Assembly: GCF_000611645.1 (NCBI RefSeq) | Contig: NW_014013321.1 | Location: 1-31,157 of the forward strand | Direction of reading: 5' to 3' | From: Monoraphidium neglectum | Taxonomy: Eukaryota > Chlorophyta > Chlorophyceae > Sphaeropleales > Selenastraceae | DNA: 31,157 nucleotides | In this document: positions 1 through 11,600 of the stretch, piece after piece | Numbering within the stretch: position 1 is the stretch's first letter | Layout of the letters: each line of letters begins with the position of its first letter | Made by a program: the position numbers and the translations under genes | The notes under the pieces: model-generated | The model's database searches: none | Told to the model about the DNA's origin: nothing | What the model saw: only the letters and a program-made list of their open reading frames with translations

Positions 1-3000
1 GAGCCGGCTCGGCTCAGGCGCGGCCGCCGCCGCCCGTGGCGGCCCCGCCGCGGCCGCACCCCCGCTGCCCGCGCTCGGCCTGCCCGCGGACGCGGCGCTG
101 GGTGCCACGGCCGGCGCTGGCGCCGCCGCGGGCGGGCTCGTGCGCACGCCCACCACCATCGAGAACCTCAAGCGCGTGCTGGAGGCGTGGGACTGCGGGC
201 TGCCGCTCCTGCTGGAGGGTGGCACGGGTGCGCTGCTGGCGCGTGGATGTGGTGCCTTGCCATTGGTTGTGCTGGCGCTGCATGGCTTCTTGGTTGTGAG
301 GCAAAATCAAATGGATATGTACTAGCACACCAACAATCGGCGGGGATGGAAAATCTCTGCGTGCATTTTTGACAAGCGTCCATGCATGCTGCCCCGCGCC
401 GCCGCTTTGGCCCCGACCGCAGGCGTCGGCAAGACCGCCACGATCGCCGCGGCCGCCGCGCTCAAGGGCCAGCGCCTGCTGCGCATTAACATGTCGGCCA
501 GCATCGCGCGCGACGACTTGTTCGGCCGCATCCAGCTGCAGGCCGCGCCGGCACCCGCAGCCGGCGCCGGCGTCGACGCGGGCGCTGGCGCCGGCGCCTC
601 GCCGTCCGCGCCGCGGCGGTTTGTGTTCAGCAAGCAGCCGTTTGCTGTCGCGTTTGAGGAGGGGTATGCAGTCGTCCTGGACGAGCTGAACCTGGCGCCA
701 GACGACGTGCTGCAGAGCATCAGGCAGGCCATGGACTGCCAGGTGATGAGGTGGCCAGCGGGTTGTCCTGGGGGCAATTGCCGCCGCCGCCAGCCCTTTA
801 CATGTTTTTTGACAAGGCTGTGCAGCTGCTGTTGAGCAGTTTGTTTTGCCATTCACCCTCGACGCCGACTGCAAACGCACACCCGCAGGTGCAATGCACA
901 TGCATCCCTTGGGCGCACCGTTGTTGCCAGATTGCACACACCCAGGCCTCCTTTGTGTATGGCCAATCCCAGCACCACCCCCTTAACAGCACCTCGCCCC
1001 CTCCACCGCCTCACCTCAACCGCAACCTTCCTTCCCAGGAGCTGCGCATCGAGGACGCCAGCTCAGCAAGCAACCCGGTCAAGACGGTGCGCATGCACCC
1101 CTCCTTCCGGCTGTTTGCCACCCAGAACCCCCACACCGGCCACTTCAAGGGCCACCGGGAGCGCCTCTCACCAGACCTTGTCGACCGCTTCGCCAAGGTG
1201 GGGGGTTCGACTCATGATGACTCGCCATGAAGGGGCTGTTGGGCAGGGAACCCTTGCAGCGGAACCGCAATGCAGGCCTGGGCCTGGCGGCCGCCGCTGC
1301 GCTTCGCGCGGCAGTGATTTGCGTGCTGATATTGCGCGGTTGAACGAGGGCCATCCTCTAAGGGGTTGACAACCGCCTCAGCACTTGTGGGGCACAGCTT
1401 ACCTTTTTAGGTATCAGATGATGTCAGGATAAGTCCTGACATCGCCCTCGCATTCTTGACCCCCCAAGCTCCACAAACCATGAACCCCAACCCCGACAAA
1501 CTTCTACCCCAGGTTGTGTTTCAAGAGCTGCCAGCAGAGGAGTGGGTCACCGTGGTCGCCGAGACGCTCCAGGCGGAGGGCGTGGCACCCGCCAGGGCGC
1601 GACCACTCGCGGCGCGAATGGTGGCGGTGCACGAGAGGGTGCAGGAGGCGATCGGCCGCAGGCAGCCGCCCATCCCGGAGGTGCGCCTCGGCCGCTGCGG
1701 GGGCGGATGGCGAGACCTCTGATGGGGACCCTCCGTCAGACACGCGTGCAATTAGTCCCTTCGGGTGGCAGGCGCCCTTGAATCATCCACCGCGCCTGCT
1801 TGCTGCCAAACCTGGGCTGCGTAGCACGTGCCGTTCCTCATTTGTTGCAACACCTCATGCACCATGTCATCCATGACAGGCTGCGCCGCCACAGAGGCTG
1901 GCTTCACACGCTGCAGCGCAGCGCTGCTCCCGAATCAACCCCTCCACCCTTCACCAGCCACCCGTCTCTATCTGCTCATGTGAGCCCCGGCCACCATCCC
2001 TCCCCCTCCTATCAGACTGGCCCCCACACCGCCATCTCCATCCGAGAACTGTTGAAGTGGGCCCACCAGGTGGCACCACTCGTCCCACCTGCCCCCGCCC
2101 CTGCACCTGCAGCCCCGGCCGCCGCCCCCATTGGCGGCACAAGCGGCGGCGGCGGCAGCGCCCGCGACGCCTGCGTGGCGTCTGCGCTGGCGTTCACGTC
2201 GGTCGCTGTCTACGCGGCGCGCTTCCGGCGGCCCGAGGCGCGCGCCGAGCTGCTCGCCGTCATTGCCGCAGCGGGCGGCTGGCAGGCGCCCACTGCCGCT
2301 GCCGCCGCCGCCGCTGCCGAGTGGTCGCTGGCTGCCGGTGACGACGGCGCCGATGCCTGCCTGCAGCTGGGGGAGCACGTCACCCTGCCCCTCAGGGGCG
2401 CGCCTGGCGACGGCCCGAGGCCTGTGACCGCCGCCACCGCCGCAGCAGCGCCTTGGGAGGCCCCAGCCGCGGCCGCGCATGCGGACGCGGCGCGGATGCT
2501 GCTCGGCGCTGAGCTGGTGGGGCGCTGTGGGCTGTACTTGATAGATTCCTCATGGCTGCACGCCTGGCTCAGCGCCGCGCGCGCCGAGGGCTGCGGCGAC
2601 GCCGCGGACGCTGGGGCGCTCGGCCTGCGCCTGTACTGCTCGTGGCTGCGGCACGGCGAGGCAAGGGCGGCGGTGGCAGACGCGTTCGCGCGCCACTTTG
2701 GCGCCGGCGTCGCCGCGGCCGCCGAGCTGGGCGCAGTTGCCGCCGCCGGCTCGCGCACGCCCTTCGCAGTCACGCCGCGCGTGCTGCGCGCGTGGCGCCT
2801 CGCCGCGCTCGCGCTGCGCCACGGCGAGCCGCTGCTGCTTGTTGGCCGGGATGGCTGCGGCAAGTCGGCGGCGCTAGTGGCACTGGCGGGCATCTTGGGT
2901 GAGCCAGCAATGCAGCAGATCAACGTCACCACGGACACCGAGCCCGCAGATCTGGTTGGTCAGCAGCAGCCCTCCGCCGAGGGCCGCGGCCGCCTGGTCG

Positions 3001-6000
3001 CGTGGGCGCACGGGCCCGTGGCACGCGCGTTTGAGGGCGGGGGCTGCGTGCTGCTGGACGGCCTGCAGAATGCGGATGGTGAGCGCGCGGCTGGTGACAT
3101 GTCGGGTTGAGAGGTCCGTGCTGGGGTTTTGGCGGGCGCTCGGCATCCAACGCACACGTGCTGGTGTGCACGTGCAGATGATTGTATTCCTCTCCTCATG
3201 TCATCTACTCTTTCGGAAGCATCAGTCTGGATGCTTTGGAAAGGCCTTACATAATCACCATCAATCCCAATCATGCTCACACGCACACATGCGCGCCCAC
3301 GCACCCCGCAGGCCCTGTGTCAGAGCGCCTCAACTCGCTCCTGGAGTCGCCGCCCACGCTCCTGCTCGCGGAGCGCGGCGACACGGCCCCGCTGCAGCCG
3401 GGCCCTGGCTTCCGCCTGCTGGCCACCTTCACGCCGCCCACGCGCCGCGGCGGGCCGGACGTCGGCGTCGAGGGCCGCGAGCTGTCGCCGGCGCTTTCAA
3501 ATCGTTTCAGCCAGGTCGTCGTGGACGACCCCATGCAGGCGCCCGAGGCGGAGTTCAGATCTGAGATCGAGCAGATCGCGGCTGCGGTGTGCGGCGATGC
3601 GGCCGGCAGCCAGCCGGGGGCAGCCGCCCTGGCCGCCGCCGCGTGCGCCTTCCTGCGCGCCGAGCTGGGTACAGTCAGCGGCTGCGGCCGGGGCAGGGCG
3701 CCGCCGGTGGCGCCGCTGACGCTGCGCACTTTTGTGCTTTTCTTGGACTCGGCTTACGCCGCCCACAGCGGCGCGCTGGTGACCGCTGGCCAGGCCGGCG
3801 GCGTCAGCGACTGCGACAGCGACAGCATCGGCAGCGTCGATAGCTTCGCAGCGGCTCTGTTCACCGCCTACACCATTGTGTTTGGCCCCCGCCTCGCAGC
3901 CCTGCCCGAGCTAATGCAGCGGCACGTCGCCGTGCGGCTCCGGGAGGTGCTGCGCCTGCCGCCCCCCAACGCCAACGCAGACGCAGACGCCGAAAGCAGC
4001 GCCCGATGCGGCGCGGCGGCGCTGCTGTCCCAGCTCGCGCAGCGCATGGGCGGCCGCCACGTGCTGGCTGGCAGCCGCGTCGCGGCGGGCGCCGCGGTGG
4101 TGTCCGCGGTGTGCTGCTGCAGGCCGGTGCTGCTGGAGGGCCCCGCGGCGGTCGGCAAGACGTCGCTGGTCGCGGCGCTCGCGGCGGCCTGGCCGGACGG
4201 GCCGCGGGCGTTGGTGCGGGTCAACAACGCGGACACCACCGGCGTGGCCGACTACTTTGGCAGCTACCTGCCGTCTGGAGCCGGCTTCAGCTTTGCAGAG
4301 GGTCCGCTCGTCAGAGCAGTGCGGCTGGGGCACTGGTTCGTGGCAGGTGGGTTGGCGGCGCAGGTGGTGCAACAGGGCATGGCTCTATGGGTCGATAGCA
4401 TGGGTCCAAGGGGCTGGCTGCCTTGTCATTGGGGTTGGCATGCTGGCACCATGCTTGCTCCTGACATTGTAGTGTTCTTTTGTTACAAGCTCGCAGGCTG
4501 CGCTGTCCTCCTTGCAAGCCCGCTCTTCTATCAGCCAGCGACACCCGTCTCCTCCCGCCACTCACACGCTCCACCACAGCTGATCCAGCAACAGATACAA
4601 AAATCAACCATCCTACAACCCAACCAACCCAAAAACCAATCATGCAACCAACCAGCCAACCAACAAGTCAGCTAACCACCCAACCGGCCAACCAGCCAAC
4701 CAAACATCCTACCTCCCATCTACCCTTTCAACCAGACGAGTTCAACCTCGCGCCGCCCGGCGTGATGGCTGTCCTGCTGCCCCTGCTCGAGGGCCGCCCC
4801 ACCCTGCGCGTGCCCGGCACCGACCTGGACGTCCCCGTCGCCGCTGGCTTCCGCTTCTTCGCGACCCAGAACGACGCCAGCTACGCCAACCGCAACCCGC
4901 TGCCGCTGTCGCTGCGCTCGAGGTTTTTGGAGGTGCAGGTGCCAGACTTTGGCGCCGAGGAGCTTTCAGAGATCCTCCAGCGCCGCCGCGTGCCCGTCCC
5001 CGCCGGCGCCGTCCCCGCGGGCGGCGGGGACGGCGCGGCGCTGCTGCCGCCGCTGGGGGCGGCCGAGGCGGCGCTGCTGGCGGCGCTGTACGAGGCGCTC
5101 AGGGGCGCGCCGCCCGGCCTGCGGGTCACGATGCGCGAGCTCACAAAGGTGGAGCGGCGCCACCGGCTGCTGTGCCTGCCGCTGCCGGCCGCGGCCGCGT
5201 CGCTGCTGCGGCCGCGCTGCCGGCCGGGGGCCGGCGGCCACGCGGACGGCGATGCGGCGGCCCTGCAGGAGGGGCTGAAAAAGGCCCTCGACGGCGGCAA
5301 AGAGGAGCCGGACCCTGAGCCCACCGCCTACACCGTTGTCCAAGAGGCTGACTGTGTCGCCTTCAGCGCCGGCGGCGCCGTCGCCCGCGTGCCCGGAGCG
5401 CGACTAGACAGGAGCCCGCTCGCCGCGGACCCCGGCGCTCTGCCTGCGCCGCTGCGGCGCGCTCTGGTGCAGGTCGCGTTCGCGGCCGCGGCGCGCGAGC
5501 CTGTGCTGCTGCTGGGGCCGACGTGCTACAAGAGCCTGCTGGTCAACACCTGGGCGGCGCTCACTGGCGCGGCCCTGACAACAGTCCACCTGTCCACCGG
5601 TGAGCGCTTGCGTTGGCCGGGTGATTGTTTACAGCGCCAGCCAGCTGATTATTTGATCATCCCACCTTTGCTGGGGCCGGTGGCCAGCCTGCTGCTCTGC
5701 CTGCTCAGCTTCCCAGGGTCGATTTTCAGGGCTGTTGATGGTTTTCAGGGCTGTCAGTTGCTTTTGGGACCTGACTGCATCCTGAAGATCCAGAGTCTTC
5801 ATCGTCTTGAAACCAACCCGTCTGCACAATAAAACTCATCCCATGACAACCTACTCAACCCAATCACACACCCTTTTTACACCACCCACAGAGACCGAGG
5901 GCTCAGACCTGGTCGGCACCTTGGTGCCTCACTCCTTTGCCGAGTGCCTCGACGCCTTCCTCTCCGGCTGCCGCCAGCTGCGGCGGCGGCAGTCCGCGCT

Positions 6001-8567
6001 GACCGGCGGCCGCCCGCTCGGCGACAGCGGCGACGCCGACGCCAGCAGCCTTGACACGCTGCTGGCGGCGCGCCTGCCAGACGCCATCCACGCGTTCAAG
6101 CAGCAGCACCTCGCAGCGGCGCCAGCTAGCAAGCCGGGCGCCTCGGCTGCCGCCGGCGCAGCGGCCGGGGACGATTGGTTTTTGGGCGCCTGGGGCCTGC
6201 TGCCCGGTGCAGAGATTGGAGATGATGATGGTGATGATGACGACACAGCAGCGGAGACGCGCCGCGACCAGCTGATGCGCGACGCCGCGGCCGAGGCGGC
6301 GCGGCGGGCGCCCGGCCTGCTGGCTGAGCTGGCAGAGGGCTCGCCGCCGCCGGAGGGCGCCGGCGCGGGCGCCGCCCCTCCCGCGCGGCAGCAGGCTGGC
6401 GCCTTTGCGCTACCGGTGTCCAGGGCGGGGCGGGTCGTGGACAGCAGCGATGATGATGATTGGGAGGTGCTTTCGGACAGCGACGATCTGGAAGGTCTCT
6501 TTGCTGCATATGGCGCCACAGCCCCTGCAGGCGGCGACAGCGACAGCAGCACCAGCATTGTCGCCCTCGACGCAGCCAATAGGATCGCGCCGCCACAGCC
6601 GGCCGGCGATGCGGAGTGGGTCGGGAGCAGCACGGCCAACCCAGGCGGCGCAGCCCTTGCGACAGGCAGCAGCACGGGCGACCAAATCGCCCGCTCTGCT
6701 GCCTCCGCGGCAGCGGCAGAGCCGGAGGCTTCTGACCGCGGCGCGGCGCCCGCTGCAGGCGGCCCCAGCGAGGAGTCGTCAGAGGGCGCGGGTGGCAGCG
6801 CGCTGGCAGAGGCGTGTGATCTGGACGCAATGATGCGGCTGTACGAGGATCTGGGCGGCGACGAGCTGCCGCCCCCGCTGCCGGCCGCCCTCGCGGCCGC
6901 GGCGGAGGAAGCGCTGGACCTGCTCTCACGCCTCTCAGCCGCCACCGCCGCGCCCGACGCAGCCGCGGCCGCCGCGCTGGCCAGGCTGCGGCGCCTGTGG
7001 GCGGACGTGTCGTCGCCGTCGGCGCGCAGGGGCGAGCCGCGCTTCATCTTCAGGGAGGGCCCGGTGACACGCGCCGCGCAGGAGGGCGGCCTGCTGCTGC
7101 TGGAGGACTTTGACGCCCCCAGCCAGGCGGTGACAGAGCGCCTGAACAGCCTGCTCGAGCCGGAGCCGTCGTTTGCAGTCACAGAGGACGTCACTGCCTG
7201 TGACAGCGGCGGCGGCGGCGACGCGACAGATGTGGCGCTGCCCGGAGGCTTCCAGGTGTTTGCGACCGTGCACACCGGGGCCGACGGCAGGCGGCCGCCG
7301 AAGCTCAGTCCGGCAACGCTGTCCCGCTTCACGCCGGTCTACGTGGCGCCCTACGAGGACGAGCCCGGCGCGCCCACGGGTGCAGGCGCTTGCAACGGCG
7401 GCACGCTGCACTGGGTGCTGCAGCACCGCCTGCTCAGCGGCCTGGCCGGCGGGGGCGGTTTCTCGGCCGCCGGCCCGGGCGCGCCAGGCAAACGGGAACG
7501 GCAACAATCGTCCAAGACGGCCACGGCCACGGCGGCGGCGCTGGCGGATATGATGCTGAGCATCAGCCGCGCGGCGGCCGAGCAGGCGGGCTCCGCCGCT
7601 GACATCAGCAGCGGCGGTGCGGGCGGCCTGCGCTCGCTGCTGCGGTGGGCGGACTTTGTGGCCGGGCACGTCGGCGAGCGCTGCCTTGAGGCGCGCGTCG
7701 TGGCGGGCGCCCGCTTCTTTGCGCTGGACAGCCTCTCATCAGAGCAGCAGGCGCAGCTGCTGGCCGCCTGGCTGCGCGACAGCCCCGCGGCTGCGGCGCT
7801 GCCGCCCGCGGCGCGCGCCGCGTGCGCCCGCCTCGCGGCGCCGCCGGCGGCCCCGCCGGAGGGCGGCGTGTTTGAGGACCCAGCCTCCGTGCTGGAGGTC
7901 GTCCGCGGGCGGCTGGTAATCAAGTCCAGCGGCGTGTCGGCGCCGCTGAGCCCCCGCGCCGACCCCAGCGCGCTCGCGCGGCTGCCGCTGTCGCTCGCGC
8001 CGTCGACGGTGGCCAGCTTTGAGCGCGTCTTCGCGGCGATGACGGCGGGCGTGCCGCTGCTGCTCGAGGGCCCGCCGGGTGCGTGGGGGCTCAAGGGCTT
8101 CAGTGCATTTGATCTGTGGGGAAAGAGCGAGATGAGGCGAGGGCGATCTTTGACAGAAGGAGGTCGGACAGTGACGTCACGCCCAGGATTTGGGGGTTGA
8201 CCAAGCCTGCCTTGAGTTGCTTGCTTTTTTGGTCCGCAAGTGCCAGACGCGCCCCTTAGAAGTGTGCCGCGCGGCAGGTGCAAGTACACTACCTTTATTA
8301 GGCGACGCCTGCGCCTGCGCCATGAAGCCCGGCCCTGTGCCCACTCCCTCACAGGCATTGGCAAGACAGGATGGCGCCCTGCTGCGCGCGGTGCGTGACC
8401 GGCGGTGGATCCTGCTGGACGAGATCAACCTGGCCCCGCCAGAGGTGCTGGAGGTGGTGGCTCCGCTGCTGGACAGGTGCGCGCTTGTGGCACCCTTGAC
8501 AGACACATATGCACCACGCACACGCGAACCCTCTCTGTATCCCCCGCGCGTGTGCACACGTATGTGT

Positions 8568-8606
<39 letters not shown>

Positions 8607-11600
8607 CACACATACATACACACACATGCACACATACATACACACACACCTGCATCCGCTTGATTTCTTTCATGAGCGATCGCTTTGTGTCGAGTGTGCG
8701 CTGGGTATTAAACCAACATGGGCATAAACAGCAAAGCGGCATAGCCACGAAGGTGGTGTGTGGTCTCACCAGCGAGCACCATCCAGTCTTGATAGGTTCT
8801 CAAATCCACACTTTTAGCTTGTGCTTTGCGTATCTGTGGCCGGAGCAGAACCCACGGCTACTCACAATCAGACCCCCGTCTTACTCACTGCCATTCCGAC
8901 CCCTCTAACCCCTCGATGCAACCACCAACCCCACTCATCACCCCCTCCAGCGGCCAAAAGCAGTTCACGGTGCCCTCATACGGCATCACCCTGCCCCTGG
9001 AAGGAGTCCGCGTGTTCGCGACCTGCAACCCCCGCTCCGTCGGCGGCGGCCGCAGCCAGCTGCCGCGCTCGCTGCGCGGCCAGCTGGCGGCGGTCCGCCT
9101 GGAGGCGCCGTTGGAGCCGGAGGTCAGGGGCATCGTGCTCGACCTCTTCGCACCGCTGGTGCAGCGCGGCTTCCTGGAGCCGCCCCACATGACGGCGGTC
9201 CACAACTGCCACGCGGCGTTGCAGGTCGCCGCGGCGAAGCGCGAGATTGGGCGCGGCGGGGCGCCAGTGGAGCTCAACCTCCGGGATTTGATCAAGGTGG
9301 GGCCCCGGGCCCCTTTGTTGGGGGGGGGGAGGAGGAGGTGTGTGTGGAGGGGTTGGTTGCCTGATATTCTGCGCTGCACCGTGTCTTTTGCCCGAGCTGT
9401 GCTGAGCTGCCATGCGCTGTTTTGTGCTGGGCATGCATCATGTCCGTGCTGCACAATCAATCACGCTCTCTGCACTCCCTCTTCGCCGCAAGTTTGGCCC
9501 GTATCTGAACCGCGCCGACCTTTCGCCACGCTCCTCCGCCGCCCACCACAACCAATCCCCCCAAACCTGCCAGGTCCGCGACACCGTGGCCGCCACAATG
9601 AGGGACCACCTAAACGACTACCGACGCACAGCCACCAAGGAGCCCTCCACCTTCGACGCCTCGCCCCTCTCCCCACTCACCTGCGACGCGGACCCCCGCC
9701 TGCTGGTCCTGGCCAAAGTCGTGGCGCTCGTGTACGGCGAGCGCCTCGCATCCGCGGAAGACCAGCAGGCGGTCGCTGACGTCATCGAGCGGGAGCTGGG
9801 GGTGCCCGGGTTCGGCGCCGCGTGGCGTTCGGGCGGCGGCGCCGCGGATGTGGACGAGGCGGCGCCCGGCGTGCTGCGGGTCGGCAGCGTGTACCTGGCA
9901 AAGGGTGGGTGGCTGGGGGTTGGTGACACAGCTGGTGACAGAGGCCTGTGGTGTCGCTTCACGTACCTACTCACACAAATGTGCGGGGTTGACTTGTGCC
10001 GGCGATAACGCAGGTGCTCTTGCAGAACTAAAAACTGGTCAACCAGGTTGGTCAGCTCGCCCTGCCCGTAAAAACCTGCGGCTTTCAACCAAACAACCAA
10101 TCTTTTGCCATCCCCACCGTGCAGGCGATGTCGTGCCGTCGGCGCCGGCGCTGGCCCACACGCCGCGCACCGTGCAGCGGCTGGAGGCTCTCGCCGTAGC
10201 CTGCCAGTCGGGGCGCACCGTGTTTGTGGAGGGGCCCACCTGCAGGTGAGGCCGAGGCACGTCTAGGGGCCGTCGGGTTGTGATGTTTGAGTCTGGCAGT
10301 CGACATATACCTTGCTCCACAATACAATCTAGTCTCCTAACCCGCCCATGCATATTAGTCACGATGACTCATCTGACCCTGCCTTCGCAACGTGAATATG
10401 TGTGCCGCACCACTCCCCCCCAACCCAGTGGCAAGACCAGCATGGTGGCTGAGCTGGCACGGCTGGCGCAGCGGCGGCTGCACGTCATCCCCCTGGCGGC
10501 TGACACAGGTGCGTGGTTGTACATTGTGAGGAGTGCGTGGGGAGGTTTGAGCCATGATGGCAGTCAAATGATGTATGTTGCTACTGGTGGGGGTAGCGCG
10601 GCAGTCCATTGGCAGTCTGCTCTTCCTTCTCACAATTGGGGGGTTTCGCAGCTGCTAGGCGATTGTGCGACTGCTGGGTTGCAAACCCTAGTTGTTTGCA
10701 AATCCTATCCGTAAACACATTCATCACACCCCTGCTGAAATGTGTGTTCGTCACGTACAACTCACTGCCTCACAACAGAGGCCACGTCCATCATTGGTCA
10801 ATGGCTGCCCGTCGACAGCGGCGGCCCAGACGCCTCTCTAGCGCGGGAGCTGCGCCAGCTCGTCGGCGACTGCACCTCCCTCGCGCTGCACCACCTGCTG
10901 CCCGCCCTCGCCCGCGCCCCCGCCGGCCGCCACGCGACCGTGGCGGCGCTGCAGCGGCTGCTGCTGGCGGCGCGGGGCCTGGGGTGGGTGGGCGCGCACG
11001 GCGGGGCGGCGGCGGCCGCCGCTGGCCGCCTGCCGACCGACGGCGAGCAGGCTGCGGTTCTGGCGGCGTGCGAGGAGCTCCTTGGCGCCGCGTCCAACGG
11101 GCCGCTGGCCTTGGGGGCGGACGAGGGGCAGCAAGCGGCGCTGCGGCTGGCAGCGGAGGCCGAGCGGCTGAGGCGGTCGTTCGAGGCGGCGGCGCGGCAG
11201 CAGCAGCAGGGCCTGGCGTTTGCGTGGGCCGAGTCAGATTTGGTGGCGGCGATAAAGGCCGGCGACTGGGTGAGTTGCCAGGCTCGGCAGACCCAGTCCT
11301 CGCCTCTTGCCTTGCCCTGGCCCCCCACCTTCCAGATGCTTTCTTCTCAGTCGCTCGACTTGAAGCGTCGAAGCCCCCCTTCCACTCAACATGCTAACTC
11401 AGCACATTTCTCCCTCGCCCCTATTGCTCGCGATTACTTTCCATAAACAGGTGCTGCTAGACAATATCGACCTCGCCCCGCCAGAGGTGGTGGAGCGCCT
11501 CAACCCCCTCATGGAGGACAGCCCCTCACTCGACCTGCATGAACGGGAGGACGGCCTTTCCCTCTCCCGCGCAGCCGGCACCATACACCCAAATTTCCGC

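Noticed and set aside
5929..7332. 467-residue open frame on the minus strand
   Set aside because: Ser/Ala/Arg low-complexity shadow of exon 8, whose + strand frame carries the AAA module 4 motifs.
8569..8649. CRISPR-like or regulatory array
   Set aside because: It is a simple dinucleotide repeat without spacers, in an intron of a eukaryotic gene.
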